Source: Mya arenaria
Lineage: Eukaryota; Mollusca; Bivalvia; Myida; Myidae
Length of the DNA: 64,000 nt
Reading direction: 5' to 3'
Assembly (NCBI RefSeq): GCF_026914265.1
Contig: NC_069135.1
Location: 885,001-949,000 of the forward strand
The notes under the pieces were generated by a model, which did not search any database, had not been told where the DNA came from, and was given only the letters and a program-made list of their open reading frames with translations. A program made the position numbers and the translations under genes. Shown here in pieces: positions 13,901 to 23,101 of the stretch; the first letter of the stretch is position 1; the number at the start of each line of letters is the position of its first letter.

Positions 13901-16900
13901 GGACGGGAATTACTTGCGACACGGATATTAACGAATGTCGAAACGGAAGCGTGTGCGAAAACGCAGGCACGTGTAACAACACACTTGGCTCGTTCAACTG
14001 CACTTGTCCTAGTGAATATACTGGAGATACCTGTTCCGTCGACATCAATGAATGCCTTACTGGAACACCGTGTAATGGGCATGGTGCATGCATCAATGAG
14101 CATGGAGGATTTAGCTGCAACTGCTCGAGCGCTTGGAAAGGGCCAAATTGTGCGGTGGACGCTGATGAATGTATAGATTACGGCGGGAGCCAATCCCTCT
14201 GCAGCAGTCATGGAGCGTGTGTGAATACACATGGTGGTTATGAGTGCCAGTGTGTGTCCGGTTATAGAGGATCTAATTGCTCAAACGATGTTGATGAATG
14301 TCATGACTCCGCTGTTTACCCGTGCTATAATAACGGAAAATGTATAAATACAATGGGCAGTTTTCATTGCAATTGTAATGAGAGATGGACAGGGGACGAT
14401 TGTTCTACCGATGTGAATGAATGCACCGCATCGCCGCCGTGTTTGAATGGAGGCAACTGTACCAACTCAGAGGGAGGATTTGATTGCGCATGCGCCACAG
14501 GATGGGAGGGACAGACCTGTATTCGTGACATCGATGAGTGTGATAACACTCCGTTCCAATGCAAAAATGGTGCAACCTGTGTGAATTCGGAGGGCAGTTT
14601 TTCTTGTGAGTGTGCGAATGGCTGGAGTGGTCCGTTATGTTCAGAAAACATTGATGACTGTGAAAATGTGACATGCGCAAACGGCGGTCAGTGTGAAGAC
14701 AGAGTAAACGCCTTTATGTGCTTTTGCGCACCTGGCTTCGAAGGAAGATACTGTAAGGTGAACATGGACGAGTGTGCCTCCAATCCATGCCTGCACGGCG
14801 GATTGTGTTCTGACCACATCAACTACTACCAATGCGCTTGCCCAGGCGGCTGGGAAGGCACACAGTGTGAGAAGGACGTGGACGAGTGCCGCCTCCATCG
14901 GTGTGGCAGCCACCAGGCCTGCACCAACAACCAAGGCAGCTACACGTGCACAGGGGTCTTGTTTACAACCACCACAACAGCACCCAGCATTGTCGGTAAG
15001 TTACTGCAGTCTGTGAACAGTCCGTCTAAATGATTATGATTTAAACATATCGGCATAAACTAGTCACACGCCATACTGATTTTGTTGCGTATCTTTGTTA
15101 CTCATAATGATTATGAAACAAAAGTTTGGGAAGAGATCCCTTTTGACCAGGAAATGAATGGTTTTCTTGAATAACTTGAGAAATACTGAATATTATTATA
15201 TGAAGTTTTTCAGAGAGAAAGTTAGGCTCCCAATGGAACAATCAGTCCGAAAAAATCGATGTTTTTTATTTAAACGTCGTAAGTGCCCAACATACTCAGT
15301 TAAATCCACAAAAATGACAGTGTACTGTACCAATAATTAGCCAACTTGAGAAAATGCGATTATTTAAAATAACACACAAAATATTTTCTATTTATCAACA
15401 TATGTTATATCTTCTATTACTATAAAATCTAGCATGTTACTCTGTTTGAACGAGCATTTTGGGTTGATACATTTTGTTGGTTTCCCTCGCTGGAACAAAT
15501 GTTATGCAATTTCTATATTGCTTACTTCTAGCTAATTTTCTAATGAAATTTAATTTTATTTGTTGTATTTTGAAGCTTGAATTGAACACAAAATATCATT
15601 TGTATGAAAAACAATCATACTGGAATTGCAAAACAACGATGTTACAAGGGTATACTTGGTATTGGCGAAAAGTGGTCACTTATGAGTATGCTTGTATAAT
15701 TAATAATAAAGTTTGCTAGATGACGTAGCCAACAGTATGCCGTATGATTACAGACGTATTTTCCCTGGAATTTGTCGGCCCTGTTACCGAGGAGCAGTTT
15801 TCGTCGGTACAGTCGGGTATCGAGGGCGTTCTACGTACGATCACGTGTCGAGATTCCACCAGCGTGCACGTCTCCATCGTGAAAAACTCGGTTCAAACGT
15901 ACGTTACGTATGAGGTAGCATCTAATTGCGCGTGTTTTTCTCCAAACATTCCTCTCCTTCTTACAGCGAGCTTGACGATAAATTAACTAGCAATATTAGT
16001 CAAGTTGTGCTTTAATCTGAATCAAACCGCGTAAACATATTTTAATAATTGTTAATGCAATAAAAATTGCTCTTAGATGTGCTGAACAATTCTAAATAAG
16101 ATAAACTGATTTTATTTGCGTGTATTGGGTTTCTTGGTAACATCGAGTGGGTGGATGTTTGAGTGAATGCTAACCCCTAGTGCATGGTTGGGTGCTTGCT
16201 TAACCCCATTAGTTGGGTGCTTAATTGCTATCCATCGGTGGTTGAAAACCCCAGCCGGGTGCTTGCTAACCCCTAGTGGTTGATTGAATGTTAACCCTTA
16301 GTGGTCGGGTACATGCTAAACCCAATTGGTTGGGTGCTTGCTAACCCCTATTGGTCGGGTACTTGCTAAACCCCATTGGTTGGGTGCTTGCTAACTCCTA
16401 GTGGATGAGTGAATTTTTAACCCCTAGTGGTTGAGTGAGAGCTCACCCCTTGTGGACGAGTGAATGTTAACCCCTAGTGGTTGAGTGAGTGCTCACCTCT
16501 AGTGGTTGAGTGAGTGCTCACCCCTAGTGGACGAGTGAATGTTAACCCCTAGTGGTTGAGTGAGTGCTCACCTCTAGTGGTTGAGTGAGTGCTCCCCCCT
16601 TGTGGACGAGTGAATGTTAACCCCTAGTGGTTGAGTGAGTGCTCACCTCTAGTGGTTGAGTGAGTGCTCCCCCCTAGTGGACGAGTGAATGTTAACCCCT
16701 AGTGGTTGAGTGAGTGCTCCCCCCTAGTGGACGGCTGAATGTTAACCCCTAGTGGTTGAGTGAGTGCTCACCTCTAGTGGTTGAGTGAGTGCTCACCCCT
16801 AGTGGACGAGTGAATGTTAACCCCTAGTGGTTGAGTGAGTGCTCACCTCTAGTGGTTGAGTGAATGTTAACCCCTAGTGGTTGAGTGAGTGCTCACCTCT

Positions 16901-19900
16901 AGTGGTTGAGTGAATGTTAACCCCTAGTGGTTGAGTGAGTGCTCCCCCCTAGTGGACGGCTGAATGTTAACCCCTAGTGGTTGAGTGAGTGCTCACCCCT
17001 AGTGGACGAGTGAATGTTAATCCCTAGTGGTTGAGTGAGTGCTCACCTCTAGTGGTTGAGTGAGTGCTCACCCCTAGTGGTTGAGTGAGTGCTCACCTCT
17101 AGTGGTTGAGTGAATGTTAACCCCTAGTGGTTGAGTGAGTGCTCACCTCTAGTGGTTGAGTGAATGTTAACCCCTAGTGGTTGAGTGAGTGCTCCCCCCT
17201 TGTGGACGAGTGAATGTTAACCCCTAGTGGTTGAGTGAGTGCTCACCTCTAGTGGTTGAGTGAATGTTAACCCCTAGTGGTTGAGTGAGAGCTCACCCCT
17301 TGTGGACGAGTGAATGTTAACCCCTAGTGGTTGAGTGAGTGCTCACCTCTAGTGGTTGAGTGAGTGCTCCCCCCTAGTGGACGAGTGAATGTTAACCCCT
17401 AGTGGTTGAGTGAGTGCTCCCCCCTAGTGGACGGCTGAATGTTAACCCCTAGTGGTTGAGTGAGTGCTCACCTCTAGTGGTTGAGTGAGTGCTCACCCCT
17501 AGTGGACGAGTGAATGTTAACCCCTAGTGGTTGAGTGAGTGCTCACCTCTAGTGGTTGAGTGAATGTTAACCCCTAGTGGTTGAGTGAGTGCTCACCTCT
17601 AGTGGTTGAGTGAATGTTAACCCCTAGTGGTTGAGTGAGTGCTCCCCCCTAGTGGACGGCTGAATGTTAACCCCTAGTGGTTGAGTGAGTGCTCCCCTCT
17701 AGTGGACGAGTGAATGTTAATCCCTAGTGGTTGAGTGAGTGCTCACCTCTAGTGGTTGAGTGAGTGCTCACCCCTAGTGGTTGAGTGAGTGCTCACCTCT
17801 AGTGGTTGAGTGAATGTTAACCCCTAGTGGTTGAGTGAGTGCTCACCTCTAGTGGTTGAGTGAATGTTAACCCCTAGTGGTTGAGTGAGTGCTCCCCCCT
17901 AGTGGACGGCTGAATGTTAACCCCTAGTGGTTGAGTGAGTGCTCACCTCTAGTGGTTGAGTGAGTGCTCACCCCTAGTGGACGAGTGAATGTTAATCCCT
18001 AGTGGTTGAGTGAGTGCTCACCCCTAGTGGACGAGTGAATGTTAACCCCTAGTGGTTGAGTGAGTGCTCACCTCTAGTGGTTGAGTGAGTGATCCCCCTA
18101 GTGGACGAGTGAATGTTAACCCCTAGTGGTTGAGTGAGTGCTCACCTCTAGTGGTTGAGTGAGTGCTCACCCCTAGTGGTTGAGTGAATGTTAACCACTA
18201 GTGGTTGAGTGAGTGCTCACCTCTAGTGGTTGAGTGAGTGCTCCCCCCTAGTGGACGAGTGAATGTTAACCCCTAGTGGTTGAGTGAGTGCTCACCTCTA
18301 GTGGTTGAGTGAGTGCTCCCCCCTAGTGGACGAGTGAATGTTAACCCCTAGTGGTTGAGTGAGTGCTCACCTCTAGTGGTTGAGTGAGTGCTCACCCCTA
18401 GTGGTTGAGTGAGTGCTCACCCCTTGTGGACGAGTGAATGTTAACCCCTAGTGGTTGAGTGAGTGCTCACCTCTAGTGGTTGAGTGAGTGCTCACCCCTA
18501 GTGGACGAGTGAATGTTAACCCCTAGTGGTTGAGTGAGTGCTCACCTCTAGTGGTTGAGTGAGTGCTCACCCCTAGTGGTTGAGTGAGTGCTCACCTCTA
18601 GTGGTTGAGTGAGTGCTCACCCCTAGTGGACGAGTGAATGTTAACCCCTAGTGGTTGAGTGAGTGCTCATCTCTAGTGGTTGAGTGAGTGCTCACCCCTA
18701 GTGGACGAGTGAATGTTAACCCCTAGTGGTTGAGTGAGTGCTCACCTCTAGTGGTTGAGTGAGTGCTCACCCCTAGTGGACGAGTGAATGTTAACCCCTA
18801 GTGGTTGAGTGAGTGCTCACCCCTAGTGGTTGAGTGAGTGCTCACCCCTAGTGGACGAGTGAATGTTAACCCCTAGTGGTTGAGTGAGTGCTCACCTCTA
18901 GTGGTTGAGTGAGTGCTCACCCCTAGTGGTTGAGTGAGTGCTCACCTCTAGTGGTTGAGTGAGTGCTCACCCCTAGTGGTTGAGTGAGTGCTCACCCCTA
19001 GTGGACGAGTGAATGTTAACCCCTAGTGGTTGAGTGAGTGCTCACCCCTAGTGGACGAGTGAATGTTAACCCCTAGTGGTTGAGTGAATGTTAACACCTA
19101 GTGGTTGAGTGAGTGCTCACCCCTAGTGGACGAGTGAATGTTAACTCCTAATGGTTGAGTGAATGTTAACCCCTAGTGATCGGGTACTTGCTAAATCCCA
19201 TTGGTTGGTTGTTTGCTAACCCCCAGGAGTCGGTTGCTTGCTAATCTGCGGTGTTTGGATGCGTGGTAATCCCAAGTGCTCGGGTGCTTATCACCAGTGC
19301 CCGCGATGGCTGGGTGCTTGCTATCCTCTATTGGTTGGGTGCTTGGTAACATCCAATGATTGATTTTGACCCGACAGGCCCAGTGTGATACAGTTCCATG
19401 CACGGTGTGACGGGCATCACCTTAGCAACGCAGAGGTGAATGACGCCATCCACTCCCTCTCCCAGCAGAAACTCAACACATTCTTCCCAAACATGCAAGT
19501 GGCTGCCGCCGAACAGACGTCAGACAATAAGGTTCACAAATATTGTATAATAGAGATTGATTGTCATGGCCATTCACTTATTAAATCCCACACAGCTGAT
19601 ACGTTGCCAATGAAGAAATGCATATTCTGAAAATGTATTTTATGTTTCAAACATATAATAGTAAATGAATTAACTATTAATGTGATTCTATCTTTAGAGC
19701 TGGTTCCAGTCTCACTTGATTATAGTGGCCGGAGCGGGTGGTGGTGGTGTCGTGTTGCTGGTGGTCATCGTAGCTGTTTGTGTTTGCAAGAGGTACCTGC
19801 TTGTTGTACTTTTACCCATTAACCTATCAGAACATAGTACAGTTCGTCATTGTTTATAGAATCAATCGATTGAATACGGCTGCCTGCCAGCATCGTGCAT

Positions 19901-20281
19901 TGGGTCAGTTGTTGTACATGTAGATTGACAATTAATTCCACTCAATTATGATTTTACAATGCACACCTAATGATACTTCATTACATTTTGTACTGGTACA
20001 AGTGTGCGTGTGGCACAGTCATCGACTATTTGTTTGACTTCAGATGACTACTCCATCTGACACGGTTAACTTGAACTAATAAAGTTACACTTATGTGCAA
20101 AGATGGGCATTCTTAAGGTTTATTGTGTTTCCCCTTCAGGAAAAAGCAAGGGTCTCCCGGCGAAGATAAGGACTATTCCTCTGAGTTGGTGGAGAGGGAC
20201 CGGGATTTCGAGGGTCGTTCGAGCATCAAGATCAACAATCCCCTCTACAACACGCTATATCCCCTACAGACAGAGAGCTAA
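6829..20281 (+). CDS. MNNL/DSL-EGF single-pass membrane protein, Notch-ligand-like (19 exons, 1,433 aa)
   Basis: All 19 exons join in one unbroken frame. Order: signal peptide (residues 1 to ~25); MNNL-like N-terminal region (~25-180, Cys-rich, with a CDVYFTFC motif); DSL-like domain (~181-226, [16 protein letters not shown]); about 250 residues I cannot assign (~227-465); about 20 EGF repeats, many with the calcium-binding start D-V/I-D/N-E-C and several with C-x4-(S/T)-C O-fucose sites; a short Thr run; a SEA-like region (~1255-1350); a transmembrane helix (~1361-1384); and a 47-residue tail with NPLY, a PTB-type motif. MNNL plus DSL is diagnostic of Delta/Jagged ligands, but here the DSL lacks the usual G-W-x-G-x2-C ending and is not followed directly by EGF repeats. 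A divergent Notch ligand or ligand-like adhesion protein is likely; function is inferred. Start chosen because it opens a signal peptide and ends at a good donor. Confidence 0.85.
6984..7105 (+). other. first coding exon, copy B (tandem duplicate)
   Basis: A near-identical repeat of 6793-6913, 191 bp downstream. ATG at 7020 opens the same 17 residues with one change (Ser3 to Thr) and ends at donor GTAAAC (exon 7020-7070). Frame and phase match exon 2, so either copy could serve as first exon. Most differences lie just after the donor. The duplicate may be an alternative first exon or an intronic relic. Confidence 0.75.
7855..7946. repeat. (TTTC)n microsatellite in intron 3
   Basis: About 20 tandem CTTT units with minor interruptions near the right end. 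It lies between exons 3 and 4 of the DSL/EGF gene and adjoins the pyrimidine tract of the exon 4 acceptor. Confidence 0.97.
8306..8445 (+). CDS. exon 5: DSL-like domain
   Basis: The exon encodes [20 protein letters not shown] followed by [20 protein letters not shown] and QECTDG. The spacing of the first four cysteines, the WYG motif and the DDF motif match the DSL domain of Delta/Jagged ligands. The C-terminal part differs: a two-residue insertion precedes the fifth Cys, and the usual GW-x-G-x2-C ending is absent. The exon ends in phase 1 and the next exon does not supply an EGF repeat. Confidence 0.85.
8541..11067 (+). CDS. exons 6-10: unrecognised extracellular region
   Basis: Exons 6 to 10 encode about 215 residues between the DSL domain and the first EGF-like cysteines. 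The sequence is beta-rich in appearance with few cysteines (ETSC, HAYC, TDC) and several N-x-S/T sites. I do not recognise a family. Canonical Delta and Jagged proteins have EGF repeats directly after DSL, so this is an insertion or a different domain. A structure prediction would be the natural way to name it. Confidence 0.7.
9730..10745. repeat. 40-bp minisatellite in intron 9
   Basis: The unit GGTAATTCATTGCCAGGAGA plus TTCTAGTACTGTCCTGTTCC is repeated about 18 times from ~9985 to 10700, with more divergent units on the left (from ~9730) and one on the right. It fills most of the intron between exons 9 and 10. I found no match between the unit and either flanking exon. Confidence 0.96.
11107..11128 (+). 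CDS. exon 11: 22-nt microexon
   Basis: Without this exon the phase-1 end of exon 10 would run into a TGA in exon 12. The segment lies behind a strong pyrimidine tract ending CCCAG and before donor GTACAC. It is 22 nt, which converts phase 1 to phase 2 and restores the frame as [17 protein letters not shown]. The inference rests on phase and splice signals only. Confidence 0.75.
11669..12511 (+). CDS. exon 13: EGF repeats 1-8
   Basis: One large exon encodes 281 residues: eight EGF-like modules with six-cysteine spacing, most linked by calcium-binding starts (VDVDQC, VDIDEC, GDIDEC, SDVNEC, QDMDEC). C2-x4-(S/T)-C3 O-fucose consensus sites such as CSNGGTC and CQNGGTC are present, as in Notch and its ligands. 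The last repeat is split by the intron after CINTIG. The overlapping reading frames in other phases are shadows. Confidence 0.93.
13011..13134 (+). CDS. exon 14: EGF repeats 8 (end) and 9
   Basis: The exon completes repeat 8 ([15 protein letters not shown]) and starts repeat 9 ([17 protein letters not shown]), then splits it after NNNGSF. It is entered in phase 1 and left in phase 2, continuing at 13653. Both introns sit inside an EGF module at nearly the same place, before the SY/SF-x-C motif, which is typical of EGF repeats that multiplied by exon shuffling. Confidence 0.9.
13653..14995 (+). CDS. exon 15: EGF repeats 9 (end) to 20
   Basis: A 1,343-nt exon encoding 448 residues, almost all EGF modules with calcium-binding starts (HDVDEC, TDINEC, VDINEC, NDVDEC, TDVNEC, RDIDEC, VNMDEC, KDVDEC). 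The twentieth repeat stops after SYTCT and is followed by a Thr-rich stretch (TTTTTAPS), probably a short O-glycosylated linker to the juxtamembrane region. Long open frames on the opposite strand (about 13582-14232 and 14364-14934) are antisense shadows of this Cys/Gly-rich coding sequence. Confidence 0.93.
15754..19531 (+). CDS. exons 16-17: SEA-like juxtamembrane region
   Basis: Exon 16 (15754-15898) and exon 17 (19378-19531) together encode about 100 residues starting [20 protein letters not shown] and containing [14 protein letters not shown] and [17 protein letters not shown]. The alternating hydrophobic pattern just outside a membrane helix resembles a SEA-type fold, but I see no clear cleavage motif, so the name is tentative. 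The two exons are separated by the 3.2-kb satellite array. Confidence 0.65.
16140..19375. repeat. 25-bp satellite with ~75-bp higher-order unit in intron 16
   Basis: About 130 tandem 25-bp monomers of three main types: CCCTAGTGGTTGAGTGAGTG-CTCAC, CTCTAGTGG... and CCCTAGTGGACGAGTGAATG-TTAAC. They are often ordered as a ~75-bp trimer. The edges (16140-16400 and 19160-19370) hold more divergent units with GGGTGCTTGCTAAC. The last unit ends about 25 bp before the exon 17 acceptor, so the array occupies practically the whole intron. Confidence 0.97.
19698..19792 (+). CDS. exon 18: transmembrane helix
   Basis: The exon encodes [20 protein letters not shown] and [12 protein letters not shown] hydrophobic helix of about 24 residues with a run of four glycines is closed by a basic stop-transfer sequence (KRKKQG) completed in exon 19. 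Cysteines at the cytoplasmic edge could be palmitoylated. Confidence 0.9.
20140..20281 (+). CDS. exon 19: short cytoplasmic tail
   Basis: About 47 residues: basic start (KKQGSPG), an acidic/Ser section ([20 protein letters not shown]), then [19 protein letters not shown] and stop. NPLY matches the NPxY motif bound by PTB domains and used in endocytosis. The tail is much shorter than those of Delta or Jagged and I see no obvious ubiquitin-ligase motif. Confidence 0.88.
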
Positions 20282-21920
20282 AATACAGTGACCTTGAACT
20301 TACACGGATACAGTAATGTGACCTTGCAAGCATACACGTGCTGTTGCATGCTCCTGCATGTAATTGAAAGTCGTCGACTTTGTCAGAAATCGTGAACATG
20401 GCATTTTAAAAGTCATTTTGTAATACAGTATACATTTGTATTGGAATTTTTAAAAACACACTATAAAACATTGGCAATTGACATCATCATGATCTAACTG
20501 TCTACAATATTAATCAATGAAAATAATTGTGCTTTTCACCTATAACTCGGAACATACCTTGTATATGTTATCTGCTACTTCTCATCTATTATGTAAGTGA
20601 TCTGTTTCAGGATTTTAACGAGTAGTGCCTTGCCGTAAAACATGTGTAAACTTAACCTTACATGTAGTTACTTCTCCACACTTGCCTGATTTCCGAGGAC
20701 AAAGAGTCGGGGTACTGTTATAGCCTTGGTGTCGGTGACGTCAGCGCCGTGGACGTGGTTGTAGTGCAACTACTTTAACCTTAGCTGTAGCCGTAACTCA
20801 AATACCGTTCACACTTTTTTTAAATAAATCGCAAATGTATGGTAAGGCCCATCATTCTGGCTTTCATTAATGTCAAGTTATACCCCTTATTCGACAAACA
20901 ACAACAAACGAGCCTTGACGTGTTCCCCCGTGGCGCTCTTCTGATGATTTGTGAAATAGCATCAAATTAACCGTATTATATTTTTGAGTTTAAAGTTGAA
21001 TCATTGTCAAACAACAACGTCAATTGACGGCATTAGGTTTCTCCCTATTGCACTACGTTATCTATTTTAATATACAAATACATCGAACAAAAATAATGAA
21101 CATAATGGAAATTTTGCACATAAAGAGAAAAGAACCCAACGACTTTTGTGATAAATGCATAATTATAAATGAACAAATGTTCTGAAAGAATTGTTCCCGC
21201 TATAAAACTCGGCACTGCAATAAAAGGTACAGTGTTGGTCGAGACGCCAGGCTTTTCTTGACAGCGTTTACATCTCATTTGTTTGATTATTTAGATTGAG
21301 AAAAAGTATACATATTTTACATTGGGCAAGGGTCAGACTTCTGGATATAATTTATGTCTAATGCAGAATCTATGTATCCCTCGTATATACCATTTTAGAT
21401 CATTTTCTCATTTCATGCAAACTACGAGTGATATCAATAATTTATTATGTGTTATTGTAATGTGTAAATCCAAACTTTCAAGTACTTGCAGGCTTGCGCG
21501 AAACGCATATTCAAGATATTAATGTAATCAGATTGTGCAGGATTTAATCGACTGCAAGATCTCATCAATATAACATGTTTATGTTGTTTTGTTTGCTTTA
21601 TAACTATGAATAAACCATTTTACTGTCTCCGCTGGTATTTTTGTATCTGGTATCTGCTGTTTTGCCTCACTACTGCATCCAGGTAAAATAACAAAGCATT
21701 AGAATACAGCTCCTTTACAACCAGGTCAGATTACAAGAAATTTGGACAACGCTTCTTAACAACCATGGCGGGTATAGAACACAACACCAGGTAAAAAACG
21801 AGAGTATAGAACACATCTTCTTAACAACCAGGTCAAAAAACGAGAGTACAGAACACAATTCATTAACAACCAGGTCAAAAAACGAGAGTATAGAACGAAG
21901 TTGCCAAAATATTACTGAAC
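20282..21920 (+). other. 3' UTR and downstream region of the DSL/EGF gene
   Basis: Non-coding, AT-rich. AATAAA-like candidates for polyadenylation lie near 20823 and 21608. At 21715-21905 a ~42-bp unit (with GTCAAAAAACGAGAGTATAG and AACAACCAG) is repeated three to four times. I see no further gene. Confidence 0.45.
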
Positions 21921-22690
21921 TTTTTAAGTCGATCAAGGGCCATTATTTGTATATAAGATAATATGGAGTGATGCAACTTAATTGTGTGATGGCCTTAGAC
22001 AACCTTGTGAAGTACGATGCCCACTGAATGAACGGTATTGGAGTTTTACGTAAAAATGCGAAGTTGCCCTTTTTTAAGTTGATTTGGCCAAAACTATGTA
22101 CATGGAGTTTTGTAACCTTATCCAATGACGACCGTCAACAATTCTGTGAAGTATAAAGAGGATTGAATAAAGCCTATAAAAGTAATAAGTAAAAATCCCA
22201 ACTTGCTTTAAGACTTACTTGACACATTGGGGCGATTATTTATTTTTGCAGTTAACAACACTGTTAACATCATGGTTGTTAACTTGAAATATTTACTGAT
22301 CTAGATACACATGTGATCTGCAGTATTTCTAACAAGATTTGAGACAACTATTTCAGCGTCATCTGTTTTATTTCAAAATATGATAACATCATCAAATAAT
22401 TCATGTTAAAACGCCATCAACGATCTCGTTATCCATTTACATTGTCAACTTTAAAAAGTTTTGAACTATTGACCCAATGTGCCCGAAAACTGAAACCTTA
22501 TTTCCCAATCAGAGGCCTTAGTTTGTTTTATGCTGGTATGGAGTATGAAACCGAAGTGTGTGATGGTCCTGAAGAACTGTGTCAAGTATGAAGAGAATTA
22601 AATGAGCAGGATTTGAGGTTTAAGAGAAAATGCCAACTTGACCTTTAACTTAAACTGGACGGAGACGCCGTCTCCGGGCGAGAAGCATAG
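21921..22690. repeat. dispersed repeat, family copy 1
   Basis: The sequence contains the series GGGCCATTATTTGTAT, GGAGTGATGCAACTTAAT, GAAGTA..., GAATGAACGG and ends with GGACGGAGACGCCGTCTCCG and CTCATTCTTCGAA. Related stretches with the same order of motifs occur at about 48740-49215 and 55350-56275, so this is an old dispersed family with an internal ~170-bp periodicity and a shared ...TTATTCTTTGAA-type end. The class is uncertain. Confidence 0.6.
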
Positions 22691-23101
22691 CCCTCCTCAT
22701 TCTTCGAATAGAAAAGAAATAAAAATAACAGACAATGGGGAACACTTAAAAATAACAGACAATGGGGAACACTATTTTTAAGAATTTATTTCTTAAATAC
22801 AACAACATCAAAACATAGAATTACATATCCGTGATCTCAGTAGTAACACTGTATTTCTAGTAATAACTACACTATTCAGTGATATATAACCCGACATTTC
22901 CTGATAAATAAAGAGTCCGGAAACAACCCATAAATATTAGAAATCAGTCCCAAACATTATCACAATTATACAATGTATCACAACAATCTACGTCACCAGC
23001 TATGATGAGTTGTTCACATATAAGTGTCCCCGTTTCTGCTTGAACGCTACAATGTCAAAAAACACTTTATGACAGTTTGAATGCCAGCACATACATGTTG
23101 A
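22691..23101 (-). other. 3' UTR of COG6
   Basis: Downstream of the COG6 stop on the minus strand. A ~27-bp direct duplication (ACAGACAATGGGGAACACT) lies at 22723-22770. An AATAAA on the minus strand near 22786-22791, about 310 bp past the stop, is a candidate polyadenylation signal. Confidence 0.45.

Larger units (their letters stand above)
6829..20281 (+). other. exon map of the DSL/EGF gene (coding parts)
   Basis: Exons: 1 6829-6879; 2 7307-7482; 3 7662-7797; 4 7988-8163; 5 8306-8445; 6 8541-8691; 7 8798-8975; 8 9232-9314; 9 9445-9595; 10 10989-11067; 11 11107-11128; 12 11421-11533; 13 11669-12511; 14 13011-13134; 15 13653-14995; 16 15754-15898; 17 19378-19531; 18 19698-19792; 19 20140-20281 (stop TAA). 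The total is 4,302 nt, a multiple of three. All introns read GT...AG and phases agree at every junction. Least certain are the exon 8 donor (ACA|GTATGT), the exon 16 acceptor and donor, and the exon 17 acceptor, where alternatives one codon away exist. Confidence 0.8.

Noticed and set aside
13582-14934. Long minus-strand frames opposite the EGF exons
   Set aside because: Antisense shadows of Cys/Gly-rich coding sequence; the plus strand has clear EGF modules and splice sites.
15713-15913. Exon 16 in the alternative frame starting from the TAG at 15719
   Set aside because: The phase fits, but the frame gives an unlike, Arg-rich peptide ending in a stop; the later acceptor at 15753 gives a sensible sequence that joins exon 17 in phase.
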